Source of the DNA: Carettochelys insculpta
Lineage: Eukaryota > Chordata > Testudines > Carettochelyidae
Assembly (NCBI RefSeq): GCF_033958435.1
Contig: NC_134150.1
Span: 32,979,501 to 33,043,500, forward strand
Direction: 5' to 3'
DNA length: 64,000 nt
Every line of letters starts with the position of its first letter. Positions within the stretch are counted from its first letter, which is position 1. Positions 44,640 through 56,068 of this stretch are shown here, in pieces. Made by a program: the position numbers and the translations under genes. A model generated the notes under the pieces. It was not told the origin of the DNA. It saw only the letters and a list, made by a program, of their open reading frames with translations, and did no database searches.

Positions 44640-44935
44640 CTCACAATGGAAAGGTCTCAGTGGGACAAAATCCAGAGACTGAAAACTAAAGTTTGAAAAG
44701 TTCAGAAAGGAAATCAAATAAATTTTTTTCACAGTGAGGATAACTGGTGGATACTCTATTACTGGGAGTCTTTAAATCAAGATTGGATTATTGTTGCTGT
44801 TTTCTGAAAAAAATTGCAGTATCTCAGTAAGAGGCAATGGGATTACAGCTAGAATTACTAGGGTAAATTGTATTGTCTGTGCTATGCAAAGGTCAGTGTA
44901 GATCGTAATGGTTCCTTCTGGCCAAAAGCTGTTGA
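44640..44935 (+). mobile_element. CR1 LINE 3' remnant, second subfamily
   Basis: TTTTTCACAGTGAGGATAAC, GGGAGTCTTTAAATCAAG and GTAATGGTTCCTTCTGGCC correspond in order to a CR1 3' end. Old. Confidence 0.65.
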
Positions 44936-47589
44936 AAAATTGGTCCACCCTTAATTACTTCATGGATAGCTTAGTCTTTAAGACCCTCTTCAAAAAGTTA
45001 AATAACATATGCCAGTCCAGACTAACAGCAAACCTCATTTACTATACGAATGTCTTCAAATATACTGGAGTTTAGACATATACAGTCGTAAATTTTGAGA
45101 CAGAAAATGTATGCAACAGCGTTCGGTAGCTCCTGATGGTTGATCCATGTAACTGCATTAGTATCCACTTAACACTTCATTTTTAATACTGTGCATCAAA
45201 GTGCTAGGTTAAATGTCATAAGTCAAATAGCTGAAGGAGAATTAAGGATCCAATAGCAGACCAGAAAGCTGCTGTGTGAGTAGGCAGAGAAAGCAAAAGA
45301 TATATTATGATTAAAATACAATGTTTTGTTATGTGCTGATTCCTTAAGATTTATAGCACAGAAAAATATGGTATTCTCAGACAAAAACAATCTTGTCTCT
45401 TGCTATGCAATTAAATAAGTTTGCGATGCTGAATAATTTCATTGTTCCACATTGATTCTGTCTCTAAATGTTTATCAGCTCTGTAAGCAGATATATATAA
45501 AAATAATATTTCTCTATCTCTTAGAGGTAAATAAATATACTAAAATAAGCTATGGTATGTATAGCACAGTGTAACAATGATAAATGATGTTGTGTGTAAT
45601 TTTTCTACTATTAACATAAAGTAATATAAACTGAAGGACACTAGTCTATTGAGAGAGTTAGTAGCTAATGTTCCATATCAGATGTGGACAATGTCAGGAC
45701 TGAATACAGATTAGGCAGTGTCCTTTTCTCCCCAGGGGAATTAAACTTTGAGACACCACTGGCTACCAATGGTTTTACTGCATTTTGTTTGGTGCCTGTG
45801 GTGCCTTTCGTGGTCTATTAATTCAGAAGCTGTAAATGACAATGTGAGCAAAAAGCTTTTCCAGTGGGATGCATTTCATTTATGTATTCTTGTATCTACA
45901 ATATCTATTCAATCCATTTTGTCATAATAACTGTTTAAAAATTGTGTCGATTACCTGCATTTCTTTATGGACCTCAGCAGTTTTTTTTAATCCCTTATGT
46001 AGAAAAGGCAAAGTAATAATTTAGCAGGGTGAGGAATATGAAACTAGGAGCTCAAAAATCTCTGTCTCCTCTATTGCTTTATGGTGTTTTTCACAAATGT
46101 GTTGTTGCGGGAAAGCACTTGGGAAACTCTAAAAATACAGCTGTCCACACGCCCAATAGTCTGTTAGAATACATTTGTTTTAGACATATTTAGAATTAGT
46201 CAGTTCTAGAAATCCTAACAAAAATTATTTGGGAGGTTTACATGTTCAAATGAATGTCTAATCGGTTATATGATGTGAATGGCTAACTTTTGGGGATTTT
46301 TTTTTTTTTAACTTGCAGATGATATGTGTTTTGTGAGTGCAGTCACTAACAAAGAACAGCGTAACAAAGACAATAAGCTCTCAGACGCTGTGGTGAGGGA
46401 ATCAGGAAGCAGACAGAAATTTAAGCATATAGAAAATTGATCTTAGAAATAAAAATTATTCAGAAAAAGCTGTATAATAAGTAGAATTAAACTTACTGTT
46501 CAGGAAAGCATGCTGACAACATCTGTGAAAATCATGCTATGTATATTAGACCTTTCTTATTTGAAAGTGTACTCTCTCTCTCTGAATTGGTCTATATAGT
46601 ATGTTGTTGAGACTTATTTGAAAATATACGTGTGACTTTACTTTTTATTTTAGAAGAAATGTGTTATCTGGCTGCTGTTGTTGCCTTATTATTAGAGTGA
46701 TATTTTGTTATCTATTTTCATCCCAAACCTTTAAAAATATCCCCAAATCCTCTGAAGCAGAAGCCCAGACTATTTCTGTTGTTGTGCACATTGTTATTCT
46801 TCGGGTGGTCTTTGATATGATATGTTTTTCATGGTTCATAAATTTTATCATTGCACTAAAAACAGGGTTAGAATATCTTCAATGCAATTATAAAAATGTA
46901 TTAAGACTGAGAAGGAGAAAAAATATAGTACCAGATGAGCTTTTAATGGTTGTATAAATGCTCACTGTTCCATGGGAAAAAACAGGACTTTTCAAGATTG
47001 GTGTAATAGTCAAATACAAGGAGAAATGTGTTTTTCTAGGAACATATATATATTCAGCACAAATATAAAGTGTCTGTTTTAATTTTTGCCTCTGAACCAG
47101 AGCGGGATAGGCAACAAGGATTGGAAGATAAACAGGTGCATGCCTTTATCCGTGATGATATGCAGCTTTGGGCCTTTTCACTGTTCATGACACTGAGTAT
47201 CATCTGTAAGGATGGATTATACCTTGCTTGCCCCTTAATATATTGTGGGAACACATAATAGCGTGAACCAGTCTGCACAATCCAAATTAGCGTCCATATG
47301 GAAGATGCACATATTGCTGTTACTGAAATAGCTTGCTCTTCCCTACTCCTACTACTGAATGCTGTGCACAGCCTCTGAAGTCCTCTTGACAATGCTTAGG
47401 ATGAGAAAGCATGAAAACAGAAACTGGAAAACTGAAATTGCTGATCTGGTCAGATTATGGCCATTTATAGAAGCATTTTACATGACAATAAAAGTGTAAA
47501 GGAGAGATAGACAATCTACCTGCCTAACACTTGGTGCAAGATACGATTTCCTCCATTATATGTGATGGCACATGCAACCCTCTGAAGTA
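44936..47589. other. Anonymous AT-rich sequence
   Basis: 2.6 kb with no recognisable gene or element. Open frames at 46661-46957 and 47054-47392 have no known motif. Confidence 0.45.
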
Positions 47590-47910
47590 CTGCAGGTTCA
47601 GCCTCTCTAGTTCAGCAATCTCAGGAGCTGACTGAGGTTGAGTGAGAGAACTTGGCAAACTTTGGGATATTAGTATTGTCTAGCAGCCTTACCAACACTT
47701 CAACTGCTTACTGGGCTCTTAAAAGATATTTTGGGGCAAATTACAGCTACAGAACAGCACAGAACACTGAGAGCCAGGACTGGTGACTATAAACAAACTT
47801 TATGGATCCACATGAAACTTGGCCATAATCATGATAAGTGGTTGCTAAAATCATGCTGGACTACTATTTTTGTCTGACCAACATGTGCTGGAGTAGAGAC
47901 GTTCAACCTG
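47590..47910. mobile_element. TTGRACCTC-family TIR element
   Basis: Left CAGGTTCAGCCTCTCTAG, right GTAGAGACGTTCAACCTG, inverse of each other. The interior aligns with 6889-7171. GTACT occurs on both outer sides and may be part of a duplication, but the boundaries are uncertain. Confidence 0.75.
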
Positions 47911-49607
47911 TACTCATTCAAGGGCTTATTTAAAAAGTCTTATGCCCTGTATATGCAAACTATTATTTGTTGCATATGGAACTTACTATGCATTGCATAT
48001 GCAAAAGAGGATAAATATGACATTCCTGCTGAAGCACAACCCCTTTTATTTGGAACTAAAGAATACATATTGTGGTTTATTTTTACTAGTAAATTAATTT
48101 GAATTGAAAGAACTCTGTGTATCATGTGTTAAGAGCATTGCTTGCAGAGTTTAAAAGATTTAAGAATGAATACATAGACTATCTGGCAAATATTTAACAA
48201 CACAGTAAAACATTTTTCATCCTGAATTAAATTTTCATCTCTTTTCCTATTATGGCCTTTGAGTTCCTTTTGCAGACACTTTTATATTTGCTGTTACACA
48301 TTTTCTCCACTGACTTGCACTCAATGTACTAGTCTTTCCATAATGCATTCAGTAGCGAGTGATGTAGAGTTCCCATTCATATGCATTTAAAATATCAATC
48401 ACGTGAACAAATGCCTGTCAATAATACTGAATATAAAGAAGTTAAATTTATTCCCAGTAAGTTTCTCTAAGTCATGTGATTTCTTGCCTTTTTATTTCTG
48501 ACTACACACCATTCTTTTCCTGTGCTTGTGCACAGTATTTAGTGTCATGGCACAAATTTTGCTTCTGATCTAGTAATTTTAAATATTTCCAGTTTTATTT
48601 AAAGCCATCTCAGGCTCTCCCCCACATCCTTACCCTCAGAACATGTCACACATTGTGTAGGAGTTCAAGACTTTCTCTTTGCCTCCCTCTACTTTTTGTA
48701 AAGAGCAAAGAATAGGCACATCACAACAGCAAGCACATGACAATTCTTGTACTGCGCTTTGCCTGAAGAAGACTGTGGCACAATGGCTAGTTTAAATGAA
48801 TGGGAACTAGGAGGATTTGGGCCTGAGTGGCTTACTAATTGTGCAACCTTGGATTAGGTGAGCCTTATATGTGGCATTAACTTTAATGCATTGGAAAATA
48901 AAATAAAATATTAAATGAAGTTGCATTCAGAGCAAGAATTACTTATCTGACCACTGGTTATTGTTTTTCTGGCAAACCCATTTTTCATGTTTTAATTTGC
49001 ACATGTAAATCAAATACAAATCCACATTTGTGGTGCAACCTGTAAAAAAAGTAGGTGCTTAGAATTGGAGATCAGTTTGAAGAGGGCAGAAAGTACTGTC
49101 CTCGTGTCTATTAGATAAAATTAAATGCATAAATGTGTCTCAATCAACAGAGCAACACAGCTCTTAGGAATGGTAGACATTTATGAATGGATGTCCTGAG
49201 CAGAAACATATTTTTATAAGTGATGCTAACAGAATGAGAGACACCAACAGCGGCAGTTTATTAAGCACATCTTTTGGGCCTGGCTTACTGTCACAAAAAC
49301 AAACAAACAAACCCCCCCCCACACACTTTGTAATACTTCCTCTGTACTATTCGCAATATAATTAGTGATGTGTTAAAACAATGGTGAAGTAATTCAAGGA
49401 TCACCACACTTGTGGGTGTGGTCCTGCCATATTTGCCACAGTTCCCTTGTGCCCCACTCTAAATAAATACACTCCTTGAGAGCCAGACACCTCCAGCCTG
49501 TCCTCGAACTGAATGCTATTTTTCAACATCTAAAGTCAGGTTAGTTCCTGGAGTGCAAATACATGCCTTTGAGCTTCAGTGAAGATAAAGCACTAAAGAT
49601 CTAGGTG
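47911..49607. other. Anonymous AT-rich sequence
   Basis: No gene recognised. An (AAAC)n-C-run-(AC)n low-complexity patch lies at about 49294-49326. Confidence 0.45.
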
Positions 49608-49692
49608 GTGCTTGCTCCTGCTCTGAGTTCAGGAGACTGGCTTTGATGACCTCTCAAGGTCCTTTCTAGTTCTAGTATTCTGTGATTCTAAG
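49608..49692 (+). mobile_element. CR1 LINE terminal scrap
   Basis: AGGAGACTGGCTTTGATGACC, TCTCAAGGTCCTTTCTAG and TCTAGTATTCTGTGATTCTA are the last 80 bases of a CR1 3' UTR with its ATTCTRTG terminal repeat; the same end occurs inverted at 39036 and 62114. Confidence 0.88.
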
Positions 49693-50054
49693 ATCATAGT
49701 CTGTAACGATGTAGTTAAAAGAATACAACAGAAGGAAAGGTAGAAGTACCAAATATATAATTTATGTAGCAGTTACAAAACGTGATTGGTTAAATAATAT
49801 GCAGATAGGAAAATGCTACCAATTAAATTAACACTTCCTGCAAAAAGGTGGATGTTATTTGGAGATTTAGCCCTTTCCTCCTCCCGCACCCAAGTATGAA
49901 CTACATCAGCTTATGAGATCTGACAAGCTCACAAATGTAAGTAGAATGGCTATGGCTGTAAATCATGTACCGTTTTTCCCAGTCAATAAAGTGCAGGAAC
50001 GAAGGATTTAAAACATTCTGATTGACTCCTGGGAAGTACTGAGTGTCTGTACTT
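49693..50054. other. Anonymous sequence
   Basis: Nothing recognised. Confidence 0.45.
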
Positions 50055-50215
50055 AAGTCTGACGAGAGAGAGAGGAGGTAGGTGAGGTAATATCTTTTAT
50101 TCAATTAACTTCTGATGGTGAGAGAGAGACGCTTTCATAAACAGAAGTTGTTTCACTCAAAAATACTACCTCACCACCTTGTGCCTCTAATATCCCTGGC
50201 TGTAACAACACTGCA
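50055..50215. mobile_element. Penelope-like tail, family 2, inverted pair
   Basis: The left half reads GGTGAGGTAATATCTTTTATT and AACTTCTGATGGTGAGAGAG (reverse tail). The right half reads ACAGAAGTTG, TACCTCACCACCTTG and CTCTAATATCCCTGGC, ending GTAACAACACTGC (forward tail). They meet near 50140-50146. No clear duplication. Confidence 0.75.
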
Positions 50216-51939
50216 CTCTGCTCCTACTGACTCAACTGTGGATTGAGCTCAAGATAGTTAGTGAGGTACTCATCATTTTTCTGGGGATGGAATTTAAACA
50301 TCCAGTACTAAGCTGCTGCCAAATAAGGTTACTGCAAAGCTCTACCTCACCAATCTCATCATTAATCGAGCTACATCACAATTGATTTCTGTAGACTTAT
50401 CCTTATTGTTGGAGTATTTAAATGAATAATATGCATCTTTGTTGAGATGCTTAATATAAAAGCTACAGAATTCTCAGCCCCTCCTGTGTGTATTTTTCAC
50501 CTAACACATTGCACCCTCAATAATAAATTCAGAGGACTGACAGTGTCTAAGTCTACTGCTCCTTTGCCCTCAATTTCAGTGAGATGGGCCATTGAAAACT
50601 CATTACAAGCTGTTTAGACTGACTTTGACTTTTGCTCAGCAGTGAACAAAATTAACAGCTCTTAGAGGTAGCAAAAAAGGCACTGAGCCAAAAAAGTGAG
50701 CAAAGACTTTTAATATTATCTCTATTAGTCATGCAAACAAGTTTAAGTCCAAAGAACATGTGTTCTACACATGACTGTAATTTCATAGCCTTTGTTGATT
50801 TCATCCTGTCCATTGTCTAACTGCATGTAGACAGGCTCACCTGCATATCAAATACACATTCCAGAATTCGCCTGCATGCCAAGCAACAAGCCTAGCAGAA
50901 TTGCTTCATAAATTTAACTATCACTTTCAAAATTCTGTTTTTTTTCTAATTTAGTGCTTGATAGTTTTTATGTGATAATTTTAAAAGGCTTTTTATAGCA
51001 AAAGTTACCTTGATAAGCATAGGTTTTCAGGGAAAAATAATAAGACCCATCAGTACTAAGCTGATTTTAAACATGTTGCACATTTAGCACAACGATAAAC
51101 CCAAACTTTTGTGATTATTAGAATTAAATTCCTTTGATGTGAATGTCAAAAGTATTTATTATGTACCTCTTGCTAACAATCAAATTAGCCTGCATTTCTG
51201 AGCCAGTAACAGAGTTTGGAGTGCAATTTTTCATAACAAATATGGATCCTGGTGCTAAATCTGAAGTCCTTCACACTTTCTGTTGTTAAAAATCCCTGCC
51301 ATGTTATTCTAATAGGTGTATATTCTAATAGGTATTGTAATAGGTATATAATCTTCCCAGAGTTTCCCCATTCCCCTTAATTTTGGGGTTCTCCTTTTAT
51401 ACTTTAGGCAACTAGAGAAATAAAAGAGCATCAAAGTTACATTAGAAATAAGTTCAGTAAAACCCTGGGAAGAGAAATCAATCCAAATAATTTGTGAAAC
51501 AGCTCACTTTAACTGGTGCATTACAGCTTAAAACAGATGAGAGGTAGAAGTGGGGACAGATATATATACATACACTAGAAAGCAGTGAGAAAAATGTATG
51601 TACCTTTATGTGTCAAGACAGCTTCACTAATGTGATACATTTGGTCTAAGTGAGGTTGTGTTTCTTGCCCAGTTTTCCAGATTTTCTGGTTGAGGAATAG
51701 AGTGGTCAGGCAGTTTGTTCAAGGTCACTCTGGTAAGTCATGTATAAGAAAAAGACTTATAACTCAGGGTCTCCTTGGCCTCCAGTTCATTGTTTTGACC
51801 TATGTACTACCAACCTCCAATATGTTAAAGTACAAAAAATAAGTTAAAGTTTCTCCTTTCCTTTTTATAGTTTATTTGTGTCCAGATTTAATTCAGTCTC
51901 TCACTCTCATAACAAAAATCAGTAATAAGTCTGCATGAT
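50216..51939. other. Anonymous sequence; possible MIR/L2 scrap
   Basis: No gene recognised. Around 51680-51790 words such as TTCAAGGTCACTCTGGTAAG and ACTCAGGGTCTCC resemble the core of an old MIR/L2-type repeat, at low confidence. Confidence 0.35.
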
Positions 51940-52154
51940 CAAAACAAAAAGCAGTCAAGTAGCACTTTAAAGACTAGCAAAATAGTTTATTAGGTGAGCT
52001 TTCGTGGGACAGACCCACTTCTTCAGACCATAGCCAGAGCAGAACAGACTCAATATTTAAGACACAGGGAACCAAAAACAGTAAGCAAGGAGGACAAATC
52101 AGAAAAAGATAATCAAGGTGAGCAAATCAGAGAGTGGAGGGGTGGGAGGGAAGA

Positions 52155-53065
52155 TCAAGAATTAGATTGAGCCAAGTATGCAGACGAGCCCCTATAGTGA
52201 CTCAGAAAGTTCCCATCACGATTTAAACCATGTGTTAATGTGCTGAATTTGAATATAAATGTCAGCTCGTCCACTTCTCTTTCTAAAACGGTGCGATAAT
52301 TTCTCTTCAGTAACACACATACCTTGAGGTCATTGACAGAATGCCCTATTCCATTAAAATGTTGACTAACTGGTTTGTGGATCATAACAGAGAGTAAGCT
52401 GTGCTAGTCTATACACTATCAAAACAAAAAGCAGTCAAGTAGCACTTTAAAGACTAGCAAAATAGTTTATTAGATGAGCTTTCGTGGGACAGACCGTGGG
52501 TCTGTCCCACGAAAGCTCACCTAATAAACTATTTTGCTAGTCTTTAAAATGCTACTTGACTGCTTTTTGTTTTGGTTTGTGGATCTGGAGTGTTTTGATG
52601 TCTGTTTTGTGCCCGTTGACCCTTTGTCTAAAGGGGTTAGAAGTCTGTCCAATATACAAAGCATCTGGGCATTGTTGGCACATGATGGCATATATGATGT
52701 TAGTAGAGGAGCATGAGAAAGTGCCCGTGATTCTGTGAGTAACCTGGTTAGGTCCAGTGATGGTATTTCCAGAGAAGATATGTGGACAAAGCTGGCAGCG
52801 GGCTTTGTTGCAGGGAAAGGTTCCAGGACTGGTGTTCCTGGGGTATAGACTGTGGCTGTTAGTAAGGAAACTCATGAGGTTGGGAGGTTGTCTGTAGGAG
52901 AGAACAGGCATGTCACCCAGGGCCTTCTGGAGTGTAGCATCCTGATTAAGCATAGGTTGTAGGTCTTTAATAATTTGTTGCAGTGGTCTGAGTTGGGGGC
53001 TGTAGGTGATGACCAGTGGTGTTCTGTTCTTGGCTTTTTTGGGCCGATCTTGGAGTAGCTGATCA
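52155..53065 (-). pseudogene. Penelope-like polyprotein C-terminus with GIY-YIG endonuclease, interrupted
   Basis: Penelope proteins join a telomerase-like reverse transcriptase to a GIY-YIG nuclease that cuts the target. The part seen here begins within the linker and shows, in the 133-codon frame at 52552-52953, a Cys48-x4-Cys53-x2-Cys56-x-His58 cluster, then IIYAI (86-90), LYIGQT (99-104), Arg109/Arg111 and His115, the order expected for this nuclease. The frame is cut at about 52585 by the inserted copy and resumes at 52372 as HKPVSQHFNGIGHSV to the end of the protein (down to about 52155). The RT domain is missing. With the inserted copy removed, the two parts abut on the same sequence, so the break is due to that insertion. 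Confidence 0.9.
52384..52573. mobile_element. Penelope-like tail, family 1, inverted pair nested in the Penelope ORF, 12-bp target duplication
   Basis: Reverse tail (AAGCAGTCAAGTAGC to GGGACAGACC) and forward tail (GTGGGTCTGTCCCACG to GCTTTTTGTTTTG) meet near 52496. The left cap is ATAACAGAGAGTAAGC. GGTTTGTGGATC is duplicated exactly at 52372-52383 and 52574-52585. I count two mismatches between arms. It inserted into the coding part of an older copy of its own family. Confidence 0.95.
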
Positions 53066-53070
53066 AAGGT

Positions 53071-55898
53071 TTTGGTATATCACAACTCTGCCAGTGTCCA
53101 TTATGGGTCCTGATTGAGCTGCAGAATACATTTCACAGTTTCTGTTAAAAAAATAATCATTACAATATCTTATCTGCCTCCTACAAATTCTCTTTATACT
53201 TCTTCACCCATCTTAGATATTCAACTTTAGATTCAGATTTCCAAGCCCTTAATTGTTCTCAGGTACCCTGAGCATATTTTGTTATATAGATATTTTTGTT
53301 TGAAAGTGGAGTGGAAGTGTTAGCTAAATAAATTAACAAAAAGTTAGAGGGAAAAATGAGATTGTGATTTGTTATTATTAAAAAAGGCAATCCAAACACT
53401 CTAAACACTGTTCTTCTACGTGACACAATTTTTTTCCCCGCTAATCCCTTGCTGTTTTTCTAGGATTTTCCTATGAATAGTAACATGCTTAGAACTGATG
53501 AAGGTCAGTCAGGAAACAGATTAGCAGCATCTTATGCCACAATGTCATAAGACTTAAAAGTGTTTACAGTGCCCAGTGACATGCAATAAATTAAAGACTG
53601 GCATGCTGAAGTAGAAATAAAGCTATTCTTATTCTTCTAAACTAGAAGAAGGCCTTGATGTTTTATGGCTGTTTTAAGGTCCATTAATCCCTGAATCATG
53701 AGGCCATGTAAAAATGACAGCTTTAACATTCAATCCCTGGGTTTATTTAAAATGTTTTTACTTCAATACTGTTTCTAATTAATAACAGTGACTATATAAC
53801 CTGATTCATCTGGATCAGAAAGCATAGCGATGTGGAATACATCCCCTTGGTTCTTTCATGGAATGCTTTATCACTCGTGACAGGAATGTTCAGCCTGAAC
53901 TGAATGATGCCAGCTCTTCACAGGGAAGAGCTTATTCTAACAGAGACACAATCCAATATGTACTTTAATGTCTTTCCATTTGTGGGTTTATTTGTGGGAT
54001 TTTGGTGAAGGAGATAGGGTTTTGAAGGCAGATGACAGAGCAGTCACAGCAGTGTGTATGCGTGCATGTGCATGGCATATTGGTTTCATGACAAATTGCG
54101 TTCAGGCACTATATGCATCACAGCTATTTTGCTGGCCTTTAAACATGTGGTCCCTGGGGAACTACCCAAAAAGAACACAGCAAAAATTATGCTTAAATTA
54201 AATAAACTGGGGTTTGGGAGAACTAAAATAACTGGCAATGCTGAAAGTGGAATGGTTAGAGGGCTTTTTATAGAAGCCTCGCTGGGTGTGGCACATAATT
54301 TACTAATTTACACAAAACTGGTATTATATTTTGCGGTTCTTTGTGAATCCACTGATCCTCCTTCAGTGAATGAACACAACAATAGTGCTAAAAATACAAT
54401 CTATTCATCACTTTTTCAGGATGTCTGCTTTGCTGGCAGACTTGACAAGGAACATTTTTCTATTCCTCCTAAAATGTTTTCTTACTCCCCCTGTGCTGCA
54501 CATAAAGAGGTGTTTTTATAAGGCCAAATAGTAGTAAAAGTTAAATAGTAATTTGAAAACTGTAAAGTAAAGGATGTTTAGTGGGGGTGCCAGTGGGATA
54601 CTGAAACTGGCGCAAGTCCAAACCATCTATCAATCAGCAAACGATAAGTACATATTGGTTTCTGAGTCTGTGGGAATGTCTCTAGAAGACTGTTGGTCCA
54701 ACATGAGAGAAGAAATTCAAAGGTAACTGGAGTAAACAAATAGTTTTCAATAACTGAAAGACAGCAATCTGCAGATCCAACACAATTCTACAGCACACTT
54801 TGAAACGGTGGTTAGATCTTCATGAGAACAGGGCCATGTCCTTCCTTAGGAGGGTGTTCTAAGGTTGGATAAAGTTGACTGACCCTGTCGAATACAATGA
54901 CATTCCTTCTAAGAAAAGCAGGAGCCAAAAAAAAAGAAAAAAAAAATTTAAAAAAACACACCTCAGTGGAATTGGAGCTTTATCATACAGCTTCACGGCT
55001 GCAATATGACTTAGCTGGAAATCACCTACTCAAAGAACAAAGCAGATAATTTTGAGAAACCTGTTAGGAGAAGCAAAGTAAACTAACAGGAGTTCAAAAA
55101 TTAATTGATACTTACATTTATTTGAAGTATTGCTCCTAAAACATTTTCTTTGGTAAACATTAATTCGAATAGACTAAGTACACCTTTTACTGGCACAGAC
55201 TTCATATCAACAGCAGTGGAGAATTCAGAATCCATAATGATGAGTTTCTCCACTGAAGTGGGTGGAACAAGATCAATTTACATAAATGCAGGGAAATGTA
55301 TTGCTTATTGATAGATTGCTGAAGCATTCCCAGCCCTTAGAAAATTATTTTCAGCTAATATGTTATCTTTGGAGAAATATCTATGAATAGCAAAACAAAT
55401 GATAGGGAATATTCATATTAAGTGTCAGGTTATTTCAGAAGCACCAGAAGGCAGCATGATCATGGAGCATTCTGGCCAGAATAAAGGAGAACTAGCTCAT
55501 GTCAATGTGTTGGACTCACCGTAGTCATTATGATACACTACCCCTGCCAGCATACTGTATCAAACTTTACCTCCACAGCATTTCCACCTATTATTTAAGT
55601 CCATTTAAATCTTATTATGATATCCTTTGCCTGAATTGCTATAGTGTTTTCTCGATTCATTAAAGGGGGGGTGAACAAACTTTTTATGTTGGACCCCACT
55701 TTTCATCTTTGCAATCAGCAGCCTCCTTCCCCCAACGTGTCAAATGTAATCCAAACGGATGGAAATTTCAGTTACGTTCATATGAAGAAGAACCCTTTTG
55801 ACGTATGTAAGAAAATAATTTTGTAGAATGTAAAAACTGTATTAATCGGTATAGGAAATGTGAATATACATACCTAAAAACAGTAACATATTTCAGCA
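53071..55898. other. Anonymous AT-rich sequence
   Basis: 2.8 kb with no gene recognised. It includes an A-rich tract at 54928-54957 and, near 55660-55760, a C/T-rich phrase (CAAACTTTTTATGTTGGACCC) like the end of an old hAT MITE. The 155-codon frame at 54054-54521 has no known motif. Confidence 0.4.
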
Positions 55899-56057
55899 TT
55901 ACAAAGCAGCAGAAGTGTAACACTTTAAAGACTAACAAAATGATTTATTCAGTGATGAGCTCATCACCAAATAAATCATTTTGTTAGTCTTTAAAGTGCT
56001 ACATTTCTGCTGCTTTATTTTGTTGGAATACAGACCAACACAGCTACCTCTCTGTTT
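55899..56057. mobile_element. Penelope-like tail, family 1 variant, inverted pair with 11-bp target duplication
   Basis: The arms meet at the palindrome GATGAGCTCATC (about 55955-55966). The left arm has AAAGCAGCAGAAGTG and CAAAATGATTTATT; the right arm has the inverse, then the cap ACAGACCAACACAGCTACC. ATATTTCAGCA (55888-55898) and ATATTTCAACA (56058-56068) flank it with one difference. Both arms share AAATCATTTTG and TTCTGCTGCTTT, not seen in other copies. Confidence 0.9.
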
Positions 56058-56068
56058 ATATTTCAACA

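Larger units (their letters stand above)
51940..53070 (-). mobile_element. Penelope-like retroelement, 3' part including GIY-YIG region
   Basis: Minus-strand copy, 5'-truncated near 53070, ending at 51940 with the family-1 tail. It is interrupted by a second Penelope insertion at 52384-52573. It supplies the coding context that identifies all the family-1 tails in the window as Penelope-like. The 3' UTR (about 51940-52200) is the same as the right half of 25604-25963. This copy has no inverted partner at its end and no visible target duplication. Confidence 0.9.

Noticed and set aside
48770..48860. tRNA-like phrase (GTGGCACAATGGCTAG)
   Set aside because: Resembles a tRNA A-box start, but no cloverleaf or B-box in the right place; perhaps an old SINE scrap.
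54054..54521. 155-codon plus-strand frame
   Set aside because: No recognisable domain, no splice or promoter context I can defend, ordinary AT-rich background; probably chance.
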